Positions 45,652 to 55,498 are shown, counted from the stretch's first letter. The stretch is 64,000 nt of DNA from an uncultured Aquimarina sp. (GCA_947498705.1 CANMLW010000001.1:1054001-1118000); one strand, 5' to 3'. Notes: a model not told the origin generated them from the sequence alone. Numbers and translations: made by a program.

Positions 45652-47742
45652 TTAAACCTTAGCAATTTCTGCAGCTCTAAATTCTTGTACTTTTTTCAAA
45701 AACTGCTCTGCACTGTTTATATAGTTAATTGCAAAATCCTTTGTTGGTGCATTTTTTTGCAACTGATAAATCAAATCTGCAAATGTTCCTTCTAGACTTA
45801 TTTTTCCGCTGGCAACAAACTCTACATCAAATTGAGAGATGATACCTGCATGTGTATTTGTCTTTTTCTTTTCTGCCAATAACAGTGCTTTTGCCGAGTT
45901 TACCAAAGAGCTATATGCATGATATACAGCATCAGAATATACTTCGTTTTCTAACGATTTTTTTGCGTTTTCTATTTTCTCTTCACTTTCTAAAAACAGC
46001 GTGGCAATCAAATCTATTACTACACCTGCACACTCACCTACTCCAATAGCTTTTACGTATTCTTCTTCTGTCCCCCAATCGATAAAATCTTCTTGAGTTA
46101 AGTTTTCTACATTTGATAAATCAGTAAGGAAATCATAGAAATACTTTTCTCCTTTTTCTGCATAATACTCTACAAAAAGCTTACCGTTTGCATTTTTTTC
46201 ATAATCATCAAGGATTCTTCTTAATGCCTCTGGCCCTCTTCTACTTGGTATTTTTACCACTTTATCAGCAAAACGACCTTTTCCATCTCCTAAGTTTCCT
46301 CCTCCTAGTAATACCTGAAGTGCCGGAGCAACTAATTTATCTTTGGTACGAACTGACATTCCCTGGAAACCAATATTTGCCATATTGTGTTGCCCACAAG
46401 CGTTCATACATCCACTAATTTTTATAACTAAATCTTCATTTTCTAAATACTGTGGATATTCTGTTCTAATTACTCTTTCTAATTCTTCTGCAATACCTGT
46501 ACTACTTGCGATACCTAAGTTACAAGTATCTGTTCCTGGACAAGCTGTAATATCTACTGCTTTATTATATCCCGGATCTACAAAACCTAATTTTTCTAAT
46601 TCCTGATAGAAAAATGGTACTAGCTCTTCTTTTACAAATGGGATCAAGATATTCTGACGTAATGATAAACGAATTTCTCCTGCCGCATATTTCTGTACCA
46701 AATCTGCTAATAATCTTGCTTTATCTGTATAAAAATCACCTAAAAGTACTTTTATTCCAATTGCCACATATCCTTCTTGCTTTTGAGCAATTACATTAGT
46801 AGCTTTCCATAAATCATATGTCTTTTGATCTTTAATAGCAACCTGAGGAGCTTCTATAGAAACCGGAACAGAAGGTTGATATGCATCGGCATCGATAGCA
46901 ACGGTTTTATTTACGATCGCATTTTGCTCTGCTTCTACCAACGTTTTAAAAGCGTCTAATCCAATGTCTTTTATTAAGAATTTCATTCTTGCTTTGGCTC
47001 TACTTTTACGCTCACCATGACGATCGAATATTCTTAATACTCCTTCCATCAAAGGGATAATTTTATCAGACGGTAGGAAGCTATATAATTCGTCTGCATG
47101 TCTTGGCTGCGATCCTAAACCTCCACCAAGCATTACTTTAAATCCTCGAACACCATTTTCTATTTTAGCAATAAAACCTAAATCATGCATGTAAGACAAT
47201 CCTGTATCTTCGTCTGTTCCAGAAAAAGAAACCTTGAACTTACGTCCCATTTCTTGACAAATAGGATTTCTTAAAAAGAAACGAAACAGTGCATCTGCAT
47301 AAGGAGACACATCAAACGGTTCTCTAGGATCAATCCCTGCTGTTTCTGAAGCAGTGACATTACGCACCGTATTACCACAAGCTTCTCTTAACGTTACATC
47401 ATCTCTTTCTAACTCTGCCCAAAGCTCTGGTGTTCTATTTAAATCTACATAATGTATCTGGATATCCTGACGTGTAGTAATATGCAACCTTCCTCTTGAG
47501 TATTCATCAGATACTTCACAAATTCGTTTTAATTGATTACTCAATACTTTACCGTATGGTAATTTAATACGAATCATTTGCACCCCTTCTTGTCGCTGTC
47601 CGTAAACTCCTCTTGCTAATCGAAGGCTACGAAACTTTTCTTCATCAATCTTACCATTATGGAATTGCTCTATTTTATTAGCTAATTCTATAATATCGTT
47701 TTCTACAATCGGGTTTTCTATTTCGGTTCTAAAACTTTGCAT
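45652..47742 (-). CDS. Siroheme sulfite (nitrite/sulfite) reductase with C-terminal HEPN-like domain
   Basis: 696 residues. The first 550 or so are a ferredoxin-type siroheme reductase: two ferrodoxin-like halves, RGRLHITTRQDIQIHY, and the [4Fe-4S]/siroheme cysteines in DITACPGTDTCNLG and KISGCMNACGQHNMA. After about residue 570 comes a helical module of roughly 120 residues (LESEEKIENAKKSLENEVYSDAVYHAYSSLVNSAKALL) that matches HEPN-type four-helix proteins. The HEPN nuclease motif Rx4-6H is not seen, so a structural or regulatory part is likelier than RNase activity. Second-last step of sulfate reduction, sulfite to sulfide. Confidence 0.9.
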   Translation of the reverse strand: MQSFRTEIENPIVENDIIELANKIEQFHNGKIDEEKFRSLRLARGVYGQRQEGVQMIRIKLPYGKVLSNQLKRICEVSDEYSRGRLHITTRQDIQIHYVDLNRTPELWAELERDDVTLREACGNTVRNVTASETAGIDPREPFDVSPYADALFRFFLRNPICQEMGRKFKVSFSGTDEDTGLSYMHDLGFIAKIENGVRGFKVMLGGGLGSQPRHADELYSFLPSDKIIPLMEGVLRIFDRHGERKSRAKARMKFLIKDIGLDAFKTLVEAEQNAIVNKTVAIDADAYQPSVPVSIEAPQVAIKDQKTYDLWKATNVIAQKQEGYVAIGIKVLLGDFYTDKARLLADLVQKYAAGEIRLSLRQNILIPFVKEELVPFFYQELEKLGFVDPGYNKAVDITACPGTDTCNLGIASSTGIAEELERVIRTEYPQYLENEDLVIKISGCMNACGQHNMANIGFQGMSVRTKDKLVAPALQVLLGGGNLGDGKGRFADKVVKIPSRRGPEALRRILDDYEKNANGKLFVEYYAEKGEKYFYDFLTDLSNVENLTQEDFIDWGTEEEYVKAIGVGECAGVVIDLIATLFLESEEKIENAKKSLENEVYSDAVYHAYSSLVNSAKALLLAEKKKTNTHAGIISQFDVEFVASGKISLEGTFADLIYQLQKNAPTKDFAINYINSAEQFLKKVQEFRAAEIAKV

Positions 47743-47851
47743 CTCTTTGGTGTTTCTTACTCTTAAAAAAAGGGTATAGTTATGACTTTTGTATACTTAT
47801 TTTTCTGTCTTAAAAATCTGATCTATTCTCTTTTAAAAAAGTGTGTTTTAT

Positions 47852-49168
47852 TTATTCTATAAAGCCTACTCCTGAGGTATTATTGGTTTGTGAATCAATT
47901 AATATAAATGATCCAGAAGCTTTATTATTCTTATATGAATCAAAAGCCAAAGGCTTACTTAATTGTATTTGAACTTTTCCTATTTCGTTTAATTTCAACT
48001 CATTTTTTGAAGTATCCTCTCCAGAAAAATCTGTTGTAATTGTTCCATTGATACTTTTTACTTTTGCCAGAATTCTTGTACTTCCATTCTGAATAAAATA
48101 ATTAGTTCCTGGGTTAAGACTTTTACTATCCATCCAACAAACGGTAGCTGTAAGTTGCTTTTCTATTTGTGGTTTTTCTGATGTTTTTACAATCATATCA
48201 CCACGGCTCACATTTACATCATCTTCTAATGTGATGGTACAAGAACTTCCTCTTCCTGCTGTTTCAAATTTTTGATCAAAAAAGTAAATTTCTTTGATTC
48301 TTGAAGTGGTTAAAGAAGGCAAAACAGTTACTTCATCTCCTACAGAAAATTCTCCTCCATATAATTTTCCTGCATATCCTCTGAAGTCATGGTACTCATC
48401 TTTCTTAGGACGAATAACAGTTTGAATAGGGAATCGTGCTTGGGCTTTTTCATATACATCCTGAGCATCTAATTCCTCTAAGTGTTCTAATAATGTTTGC
48501 CCAGAATACCATGGTGTTTTTTCTGATTTCTCTACTACATTATCACCTTGTAAAGCACTTACCGGAATAAATGTAATATTCTGATCTTTATATTCGCTTT
48601 TTGCAATCAGGTTTTGAAAATCTGCTTTTATAGCTTCGTATTTCTCCTGAGAAAAATCTACCAAATCCATTTTATTTACAGCAACAATTACATCTTTAAC
48701 CCTAAGCAAGTTATTGATAAAAAAGTGACGATATGTTTGCTCGATCACTCCTTTTCTAGCGTCAACCAAAATAATTGAAGCTTGGGAAGTAGAAGCACCA
48801 GTTACCATGTTACGAGTATACTCTATATGCCCTGGTGTATCTGCTATAATATAACTTTTAGTCTTTGTAGAAAAATATATATGAGCTACATCTATGGTAA
48901 TTCCTTGCTCTCTTTCTGCCACCAATCCATCTGTAGCCAATGAAAAATCCAAGTAATCAAAACCATTTGCTTTACTTCTAGTTTCTATAGCCTCTAGTTT
49001 ATCTGTAGTTAATGATTTTGTATCATACAAAATACGACCAATCAAGGTACTTTTTCCATCATCTACACTTCCTGCTGTTGCTATTTTTAATACGTCCATC
49101 CTATTTTGGTTGATGGTTGATAAGTATTGATTGACTAGGCTGCCAGAAATGTCAATACTATCTTCCAA
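47852..49168 (-). CDS. cysN: Sulfate adenylyltransferase large (GTPase) subunit
   Basis: 438 residues. G motifs are GSVDDGKSTLIGR (G1), EREQGITIDVAH (G2), ADTPGHIEYTRNM (G3) and AVNKMDLVDF (G4), followed by EF-Tu-like beta-barrel domains. It couples GTP hydrolysis to APS formation with CysD. No APS kinase (CysC) domain is fused at the C-terminus, which ends in the barrel (SGVGFIE). It follows cysD by about 70 bases. Confidence 0.95.
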   Translation of the reverse strand: MEDSIDISGSLVNQYLSTINQNRMDVLKIATAGSVDDGKSTLIGRILYDTKSLTTDKLEAIETRSKANGFDYLDFSLATDGLVAEREQGITIDVAHIYFSTKTKSYIIADTPGHIEYTRNMVTGASTSQASIILVDARKGVIEQTYRHFFINNLLRVKDVIVAVNKMDLVDFSQEKYEAIKADFQNLIAKSEYKDQNITFIPVSALQGDNVVEKSEKTPWYSGQTLLEHLEELDAQDVYEKAQARFPIQTVIRPKKDEYHDFRGYAGKLYGGEFSVGDEVTVLPSLTTSRIKEIYFFDQKFETAGRGSSCTITLEDDVNVSRGDMIVKTSEKPQIEKQLTATVCWMDSKSLNPGTNYFIQNGSTRILAKVKSINGTITTDFSGEDTSKNELKLNEIGKVQIQLSKPLAFDSYKNNKASGSFILIDSQTNNTSGVGFIE

Positions 49169-49237
49169 AAATTTTTATCTTAATTTATTATTTCTTCATT
49201 ATCACGAGAAACTATCCGTTTCAAAATCATGATTTCT

Positions 49238-50167
49238 TTAAAAATATCCTTGTTGTTTTCTTTTCTCCATCGCGGCTTCAGATCTCTTATCATCAATTCT
49301 GGCTCCACGTTCAGAAATCTGTGAATCTCTGATTTCTGCAACTACTTTATCAATGGTTACTGCATCAGAAAGTACTGCTGCTGTACAAGACATATCACCT
49401 ACAGTTCTAAATCTCACTAGCCTTTCTTCTACCTCTTCATTTTCATCTCGATACACCACATCATCCTCTGCAGACCAGATCATACCATCTCTTACAAACG
49501 TTTTACGTTTATGCGCAAAATAGATAGAAGGGATTTCAATATTTTCTTTTTCTATATAACTCCAAACATCTAATTCTGTCCAGTTGCTGATAGGAAAAAC
49601 TCTTACATTTTGCCCTAAGTCTATCTTACCGTTTAGGTGATCAAATAATTCTGGTCGTTGATTTTTCTCATCCCACTGTCCAAAATCATCTCTTACAGAA
49701 AAGATACGTTCTTTTGCTCTTGCCTTTTCTTCATCTCTACGAGCTCCACCAATTGCTGCATCAAACTTAAATTCTTCTAAAGCATCAAGAAGTGTTGTTG
49801 TTTGTAAGCTATTTCTACTTGCATATCTTCCTTTTTCTTCGACAACTTTTCCTTGGTCTATAGAATCCTGCACGTTACGAACGATTAATTCTACTCCCAA
49901 TTCTTCTGCTAAACGATCTCTAAACTCAATCGTTTCAGGAAAATTATGTCCTGTATCTATATGTAATAATGGAAAAGGTATTTTTGCAGGCCAGAATGCT
50001 TTCTGAGCCAATCTTACTAAAGTTATAGAATCTTTTCCTCCAGAGAAAAGCAAAACTGGCTTTTCAAACTGTGCTGCTACTTCTCTAAAAATATAGATTG
50101 CTTCACTTTCTAAAGGATTTACATTAAGAATTGCTGTTCTTTCCATTTTCTTTTCAAGTATTTCCAT
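49238..50167 (-). CDS. cysD: Sulfate adenylyltransferase small subunit
   Basis: About 309 residues from MEILEKKMERTAILN (50167); the longer frame back to 50212 overlaps cysH and looks unlike the family. It makes APS from sulfate and ATP. The PP-loop is LLFSGGKDSITLVRLA; other marks are HIDTGHNFPETIEFRD, GGARRDEEKARAKER, VFPISNWTELDVWSYI and the C-terminal RISERGARIDDKRSEAAME-like tail. It lies 23 bases after the cysH stop. Confidence 0.95.
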   Translation of the reverse strand: MEILEKKMERTAILNVNPLESEAIYIFREVAAQFEKPVLLFSGGKDSITLVRLAQKAFWPAKIPFPLLHIDTGHNFPETIEFRDRLAEELGVELIVRNVQDSIDQGKVVEEKGRYASRNSLQTTTLLDALEEFKFDAAIGGARRDEEKARAKERIFSVRDDFGQWDEKNQRPELFDHLNGKIDLGQNVRVFPISNWTELDVWSYIEKENIEIPSIYFAHKRKTFVRDGMIWSAEDDVVYRDENEEVEERLVRFRTVGDMSCTAAVLSDAVTIDKVVAEIRDSQISERGARIDDKRSEAAMEKRKQQGYF

Positions 50168-50190
50168 GCTATGCTTTTTCTTATTTTTTA

Positions 50191-50817
50191 TTAGTTTGTG
50201 TGAATACCACACTCTCTATTATCCAATACTTTAGTAGGATCAAAATATTTAAATTCATTTGGCAGATTATTTTCATCTAAATAGACATCTAATTCTGCAT
50301 CGCTATAGTAGTAAAAAGGACTAACTTTTAACACTCCATCACTACCAAGGCTTAAAATATCTAAAGAGTCTCTTAATGCTGTTTGTCCTTTTCTAAGGTT
50401 AGTAAACCAAACATCTGGAGCATGCTCTTTCATCGCCCTTTTGAAAGGCTCTAATTTCACTTGTTCTGTAAAAACTTTATGTTGTGGGTCCTCTATACCT
50501 GGTATCCCCATCACTACATCTCTATGCGAGCTGGTTTGTTTAGGTACATAAAGTTTTATATTTAATTCTAATAATTCTATTACCGATTCTGCATGTCTGT
50601 ATGTGTTTGGTGTATTATATCCAGAATCACACCAAATCACCGGAATATCTTTTTTTGCTGCCGCACATACATTAAGAATAGATACTTCATAAGGCCTAAA
50701 GTTAGTAGTAACCACAGGTCTTTCTGCATTTTCTATTGCCCACTGCACTATCTCTAACGGAGTCTTTTCTTTAAACTCCTGATTCAATTTTTCTATTTCT
50801 TTTTCAGTAAAGCTCAT
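50191..50817 (-). CDS. cysH: Phosphoadenylyl-sulfate (or APS) reductase
   Basis: 208 residues. It reduces activated sulfate to sulfite using thioredoxin or glutaredoxin. PP-loop superfamily marks are present (WCDSGYNTPNTYRHAE, WFTNLRKGQTALRD, PFYYYSD). The C-terminal catalytic cysteine is Cys203 in ECGIH. The two extra Cys-Cys pairs that bind the [4Fe-4S] cluster of APS reductases are absent, which by family rules predicts a PAPS substrate. No APS kinase gene is in this operon, so PAPS would need a CysC from elsewhere. Confidence 0.92.
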   Translation of the reverse strand: MSFTEKEIEKLNQEFKEKTPLEIVQWAIENAERPVVTTNFRPYEVSILNVCAAAKKDIPVIWCDSGYNTPNTYRHAESVIELLELNIKLYVPKQTSSHRDVVMGIPGIEDPQHKVFTEQVKLEPFKRAMKEHAPDVWFTNLRKGQTALRDSLDILSLGSDGVLKVSPFYYYSDAELDVYLDENNLPNEFKYFDPTKVLDNRECGIHTN

Positions 50818-50865
50818 AACTTCTTAACAAAATCTTTCTAATCTTAACTATTACTTATAAAAGGA

Positions 50866-51117
50866 TTATCTCCCCCATTTTATACGATTCCAAATTCTTT
50901 CATGAAAGAAATACAAAATCATTTTGGTTACAAAATCAACAGAAGCTATCGAAGTAGCTAATGCTATTTCTCCTGTTAATACATAAGACACTATTAAAGT
51001 ATCAAGTGTTCCCACAACTCTCCAACTTACTGCTTTTGCAATACTACGTACCGGCTTCTCAGACGTTCTATCGTCTTGGTATGTGGTTTTCTGTGTAGCG
51101 ACTTTATCTAATATCAT
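50866..51117 (-). CDS. DUF2061 small membrane protein
   Basis: 83 residues with one or two hydrophobic helices (SWRVVGTLDTLIVSYVLTG and VDFVTKMILYFFHERIW) matching DUF2061. It is the first gene of the sulfate-assimilation operon, 48 bases before cysH and 54 bases after a clear promoter. DUF2061 genes often accompany cys genes in this phylum; a role in sulfate uptake or membrane support is only a guess. Confidence 0.88.
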   Translation of the reverse strand: MILDKVATQKTTYQDDRTSEKPVRSIAKAVSWRVVGTLDTLIVSYVLTGEIALATSIASVDFVTKMILYFFHERIWNRIKWGR

Positions 51118-51170
51118 CTTTTTTGCAATCTTTTAAATCTATTACCCTACCAAACCAGTAGAGTACTGTG

Positions 51171-51200
51171 CAAATATAGAATATAATTTATTACTCCAAA
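51171..51200 (-). promoter_or_regulatory. Promoter of the sulfate-assimilation operon
   Basis: On the minus strand TTTG (51197-51200), 18 bases, then TATATTTG (51171-51178): an exact match to the Bacteroidetes consensus TTTG-N18/19-TAnnTTTG. Transcription would start near 51164, about 47 bases before the DUF2061 ATG. CTACTGGTTTGGTAG just downstream of the start is a short imperfect inverted repeat that could be an operator. Confidence 0.7.
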
Positions 51201-51339
51201 CCTTTTTAAATCACAAAATATCAAACAAACATCGATTTTTATGATATTCACAACAAATACCCTACTAATCTTGTAGATTATTAAGCGAATAACCATTTTA
51301 TATAGTAATTATTCATTAAAACACTACTACAATTCACAC

Positions 51340-51378
51340 AACAAGCCTATAAAAACTACTGATTTTCACAGGCTTGTT
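51340..51378 (-). terminator. Terminator hairpin after metZ
   Basis: AACAAGCCT and AGGCTTGTT form a 9-bp stem around a 21-nt loop, 57 bases past the end of the metY-metX-thrA-osmC-metZ operon. The T-run after it is poor on the minus strand, so efficiency is uncertain. Confidence 0.55.
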
Positions 51379-51434
51379 TAATACATTTCTATGTTTAGAA
51401 ACACAATTTATAAACAAAATTTTACGAATAACCG

Positions 51435-52616
51435 CTACGAAATCTGATCGATCGCCTGCGCGATATCCTTTATAATATCATCTATATGCTCTAGTCCAAC
51501 AGAGCATCTTACAGAGCCATCTGTGATCCCTACAGACAACTTATCTTCTGCAGCTAATTTACTATGCGTTGTTGATGCAGGGTGTGTTACTATGGTTCTC
51601 GTATCCCCCAAATTAGCAGACAACGAACACATTTTTATACTATCAAAGAATGTTTTCCCTCCTTCTACTCCACCTTTTACTTCAAAAGCAACCATACTTC
51701 CTCCTAATTTCATTTGCTTCTTAGCTACTTCGTATTGAGGGTGAGATTTAAGAAAAGGATACTTTACCCAATTAACTTTTGGATGAGTTTCAAGAAACTC
51801 TGCAAGCTTTAAGGCATTATCACAATGCTTTTCTGCTCTAACCGCAAGGGTTTCTAAACTTTTTGACAGTACCCACGCATTGAATGGAGACAATGAAGGC
51901 CCTGTATTGCGTGAAAACAAATATATCTCTCGAATAAGTTCTTTTCTTCCTACAGTAGCTCCTCCTAATACCCTACCTTGACCATCTATCATCTTTGTCG
52001 CGGAATGAATTACCAGATCTGCTCCAAACTTAATAGGTTGCTGTAAATATGGTGTTGCAAAACAGTTATCAATTACCAGTAGTAAATTATGCTTTTTTGC
52101 AATCTTACCTAACAGTTCTAAATCCAAAACATCTACTCCCGGATTTGTCGGGGACTCTGCATAAAGAATCTTTGTATTTGGTTTAATAAGACCTTCTATA
52201 GTTTCTGGCTCATTGATCTGAAAGTAACTGGTTTCTATATTCCATTTAGGAAAATACTTTGTAAACAACGTATGTGTTGATCCAAAGACCGATCGTGCAG
52301 ATACAATATGATCTCCACTATCCAACAATGCAGCAAAAGTAGAAAACACCGCTGCCATACCTGTCGCAAATGCATACCCATCCTCTGCTCCTTCTAACTG
52401 ACACATCTTATCTACAAACTCTGTAGTATTAGGATTACTAAAACGACTATATAGATTACGTTCTTTTTCTTCTGCAAAAGAAGCTCTCATTTCTTCAGAA
52501 TCTTCAAAAACAAATCCAGAAGTAAGATACAAAGGGGCAGAATGCTCTAAAAACTGAGTCTTCTCTGTCTGCGTTCGTATTGCTTGTGTTTCAAATTTTT
52601 TACTCTCCTGACTCAT
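51435..52616 (-). CDS. metZ: O-succinylhomoserine/O-acetylhomoserine sulfhydrylase (MetZ type)
   Basis: 393-residue Cys/Met-metabolism PLP enzyme. YSRFSNPNT, FATGMAAVFSTFAALLDSGD, AESPTNPGVDV and the PLP lysine in VIHSATKMIDGQGRVLGG are diagnostic, and LGDTRTIVTHPASTTHS is the C-terminal substrate region. It incorporates sulfide into an activated homoserine ester to give homocysteine. With MetX acetylating homoserine in the same operon, O-acetylhomoserine is the likely substrate despite the usual MetZ name. The start overlaps the OsmC-family gene by 4 bases. Confidence 0.88.
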   Translation of the reverse strand: MSQESKKFETQAIRTQTEKTQFLEHSAPLYLTSGFVFEDSEEMRASFAEEKERNLYSRFSNPNTTEFVDKMCQLEGAEDGYAFATGMAAVFSTFAALLDSGDHIVSARSVFGSTHTLFTKYFPKWNIETSYFQINEPETIEGLIKPNTKILYAESPTNPGVDVLDLELLGKIAKKHNLLLVIDNCFATPYLQQPIKFGADLVIHSATKMIDGQGRVLGGATVGRKELIREIYLFSRNTGPSLSPFNAWVLSKSLETLAVRAEKHCDNALKLAEFLETHPKVNWVKYPFLKSHPQYEVAKKQMKLGGSMVAFEVKGGVEGGKTFFDSIKMCSLSANLGDTRTIVTHPASTTHSKLAAEDKLSVGITDGSVRCSVGLEHIDDIIKDIAQAIDQIS

Positions 52617-53038
52617 ATTTCTTTATTATTTACTACTACTTTATATTGTATTTCTGCAGTGGGTTCTAATGTTTTGGATACTGAGCAATATTTTTCAAAA
52701 GACAATTGTGCTGCTCTTTTTGCTTTTTCTGGTGCTATTTCTCCTTCCAAAAAGACAGTTACAACAATTAATTTAAAAGGGGTTGCTCCATCAATTTTTT
52801 CGCGAGTTCCGTCTACCTCTGCGCTATAAGAAGTAATTTCTTGCTTTTGTTTCTTTAAGATAGATATAATATCTATTGAACTACATCCAGCCACTCCCAT
52901 TAACACATACTCCATAGGACTTGGTGCCAAATCATGACCTCCTACTGCTGCTTTGCTATCTATATAAGCAGTATGACCTCTTTCATTTTTTAGTTCAAAA
53001 TGATAATCACTATCAATTCTTTTAAGTTGTATTTTCAT
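52613..53038 (-). CDS. OsmC-family peroxiredoxin-like protein
   Basis: 141 residues. The OsmC/YhfA pattern is seen in PSPMEYVLMGVAGCSSIDIISILKKQ, with the first redox Cys, and FEKYCSVSKTL, with the second. Family members reduce organic hydroperoxides with thiols. It sits inside the methionine operon, between thrA and metZ with a 4-base overlap to metZ. It may protect or use sulfur intermediates, but this is inferred. Confidence 0.9.
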   Translation of the reverse strand: MKIQLKRIDSDYHFELKNERGHTAYIDSKAAVGGHDLAPSPMEYVLMGVAGCSSIDIISILKKQKQEITSYSAEVDGTREKIDGATPFKLIVVTVFLEGEIAPEKAKRAAQLSFEKYCSVSKTLEPTAEIQYKVVVNNKEI

Positions 53039-53083
53039 CGCTTTATATATTTTAACCTCTTACAATCAAAAGAAGTTTATTAC

Positions 53084-55498
53084 CTAACCTTTATCTGCTA
53101 ATCTTAAAATATCACCAAAAACTCCTCTGGCTGTTACAGCAGCTCCCGCACCTGCTCCTTGTATCACCACAGGCTGATCCCCATAGGACTCTGTGTAAAT
53201 TTCGAAAATAGAATCAGACCCTTTTACCTGTCCCAATGAACTACCTTCTGACACAGATACCAGTTTCACCTTCAAATCACCTTTTTCTTGTGACAGGTCA
53301 CCAGAAAGATCACCTATATATCTTAGAACATGTCCTGGTTTTTGTTCCTCTTTTATTTTTTGATATACTGAATCGAGTTCTTTTAGTCTTCCTAAAAATT
53401 CTGAAGCCTCTCCTTCTCTAAGGTTTTCTGGTATAAGATTATCTATTTGAACATCATTAAATTCATTACTCAAGTCTAACTCTCTTGCAAGAATCAACAA
53501 TTTTCTACCCACATCATTACCACATAAATCCTCTCTTGGATCTGGCTCTGTAAATCCTTTATCAATAGCTTCCTGCAGCACCTCACTAAACGGTCTTTCT
53601 TCTGACGAAAAAGTGTTAAACAAATAACTTAAAGATCCCGAAAATACTCCTTTAATTCTAGTTATATTTTCTCCTGACAAATGCAATAACTTAATAGTAT
53701 CGATCAACGGAAGCCCAGCCCCTACATTGGTTTCATACAAATACTGTTTTTGGTTTTTCTCGAGTTTCTCTCGTAACTCTTTATAAAAGTCAAAACTTAA
53801 AGTGTTTGCCACTTTATTAGACGAAACCAAATCAAACCCATGCTCTACCAGTGTAATATAGTTTTTTGTAAAAGCTTCGCTAGCAGTATTATCAACTGCA
53901 ATCAGGTTTTCTAGATGATTTTCATCTGCGAATTTAATGATATCTTTTACTTCGTAAGAACCCCCTTCGTTCTCTAATTGCTCTTTCCAGTTTTTATCAA
54001 CTCCTTTTTTACGAAGTATCACTTTTCTAGAATTGGCAACTGCAAAAACAGTTAGGTCTATATTTTTTCTCTTTTCTATTCCTTTTGCAGATTGTAAAAT
54101 CTGGTCGATTAAAGTACCTCCTACCAATCCATGACCAAATATTACAATATTGATCTTTTTAGCGATATCAAAAATCTCTCCATGAATAACATTTAATGCT
54201 CTGTGCAGTTGAGCTTTTTTAACAACTAAACTTACATTCTTACCAGTTACCGTATTATTAAACAACAACGGTATTACCTGGTTTCTTATCAGTGCATTGT
54301 ACGGCTTATGAAAAGTACTTAAATCCTGACCTATAATAGAGATTACAGAAACATCTTTTTCTACTGTAATTCTACTTACATCTCTCTTGTAAAAATCAGA
54401 CTCAAACTCTTCTTCCAGAACCGTTTTTGCTTCTTTTGCCTTTTCTGCATCTACCACCAGTCCTATTCCTCTTTCTGAGGATCCTTGCGATATAATACTA
54501 ACACTTATATTTTTATAAGCGAGAGCTTTAAAAATTCTTGCATCTACTCCTACTTTTCCTAAAAGACCACGTCCTTCGAGATTTATCAGCGATACATTTT
54601 CTAACACAGAAAGTGATTTTATTCCTTTCTCACTTGCTTCTGCAGTAATAAGAGTTCCTTCATTTTCGTGATCAAATGTATTTAAAATACGAAGCGGAAT
54701 ATTCTTTTCTATTAAAGGAATAATAGTTTTTGCATGCAAAATATTTGCGCCAAAATACGCCAATTCATTAGCTTCTGTAAATGAAAGTTTTTCAATTTTT
54801 CTAGCATCTGGCACCAAATCCGGATTGGCTGTATAAATTCCGTTTACGTGTGTAAAATTCTGCAACTCTTCTGCGTCCAAATAATTGGCTAACAAAGATG
54901 CAGTATAATTACTTCCATTTCTACCTAATGTAGTCGTTTCATTTTTAGTATTAGAAGCAATAAAACCTGTTACCACATTTACTGTAGGACCATTGTGCTT
55001 TTTAAAATGGTTAATTACATTTTCTTTAGACAATTTATCCAGAGGTTGTGCGTCTCCAAATTGATCATCGGTAACTATTAATGTTCTACTATCTGTAAAA
55101 TTAGCCTGAATCCCTTTACTTTTTAGTATATGCGTAAGCAACTTAGCAGAAATCACCTCTCCCTGAGAGAGTATTTGATCTTTTATCCTTTTACTATAAT
55201 CTCCCAATAAAGAAACTCCGCCAAAAAGCTTATCCAAAGTTTCAAACTCTTCGTTAACATCTACTCCTTCAAAACCTGCTAATTGATATTCTTTAAAAGC
55301 GTTCAATAAAGTTGAATAATCTTCATTCTTTGCAGCTTTTTCAAGAACTGCCTCTAACTCATCTGTAGAGTTTCCTCTGGCAGATAATACTACAGTAATC
55401 TGTTCTCCTTTTTTAACTTTATCCTCTATAATATTAACAACGGTTTCTATTCCTTTACCATTAGCTAATGACTTTCCGCCAAATTTTAAAACTTTCAC
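53084..55498 (-). CDS. thrA: Bifunctional aspartate kinase / homoserine dehydrogenase I
   Basis: 804 residues, the usual ThrA length. The N-terminal aspartokinase has VLKFGGKSLANGKG, VTGFIASNTKNETTTLGRNG and DLVPDARKIEKLSFTEANEL. Two ACT modules lie at about 300-440. The homoserine dehydrogenase follows, with IFGHGLVGGTLIDQIL as NAD(P) site, the catalytic NVGAGLPLIDTIK and FSGSLSYLFN. It supplies homoserine for the MetX step. Placing it inside a SAM-I-controlled operon ties the aspartate-family entry step to methionine status. Confidence 0.95.
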   Translation of the reverse strand: MKVLKFGGKSLANGKGIETVVNIIEDKVKKGEQITVVLSARGNSTDELEAVLEKAAKNEDYSTLLNAFKEYQLAGFEGVDVNEEFETLDKLFGGVSLLGDYSKRIKDQILSQGEVISAKLLTHILKSKGIQANFTDSRTLIVTDDQFGDAQPLDKLSKENVINHFKKHNGPTVNVVTGFIASNTKNETTTLGRNGSNYTASLLANYLDAEELQNFTHVNGIYTANPDLVPDARKIEKLSFTEANELAYFGANILHAKTIIPLIEKNIPLRILNTFDHENEGTLITAEASEKGIKSLSVLENVSLINLEGRGLLGKVGVDARIFKALAYKNISVSIISQGSSERGIGLVVDAEKAKEAKTVLEEEFESDFYKRDVSRITVEKDVSVISIIGQDLSTFHKPYNALIRNQVIPLLFNNTVTGKNVSLVVKKAQLHRALNVIHGEIFDIAKKINIVIFGHGLVGGTLIDQILQSAKGIEKRKNIDLTVFAVANSRKVILRKKGVDKNWKEQLENEGGSYEVKDIIKFADENHLENLIAVDNTASEAFTKNYITLVEHGFDLVSSNKVANTLSFDFYKELREKLEKNQKQYLYETNVGAGLPLIDTIKLLHLSGENITRIKGVFSGSLSYLFNTFSSEERPFSEVLQEAIDKGFTEPDPREDLCGNDVGRKLLILARELDLSNEFNDVQIDNLIPENLREGEASEFLGRLKELDSVYQKIKEEQKPGHVLRYIGDLSGDLSQEKGDLKVKLVSVSEGSSLGQVKGSDSIFEIYTESYGDQPVVIQGAGAGAAVTARGVFGDILRLADKG

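Noticed and set aside
45652..47742. HEPN tail of the sulfite reductase as a toxin RNase
   Set aside because: The catalytic Rx4-6H motif is not visible and no antitoxin-like gene is adjacent, so a toxin role is not supported.
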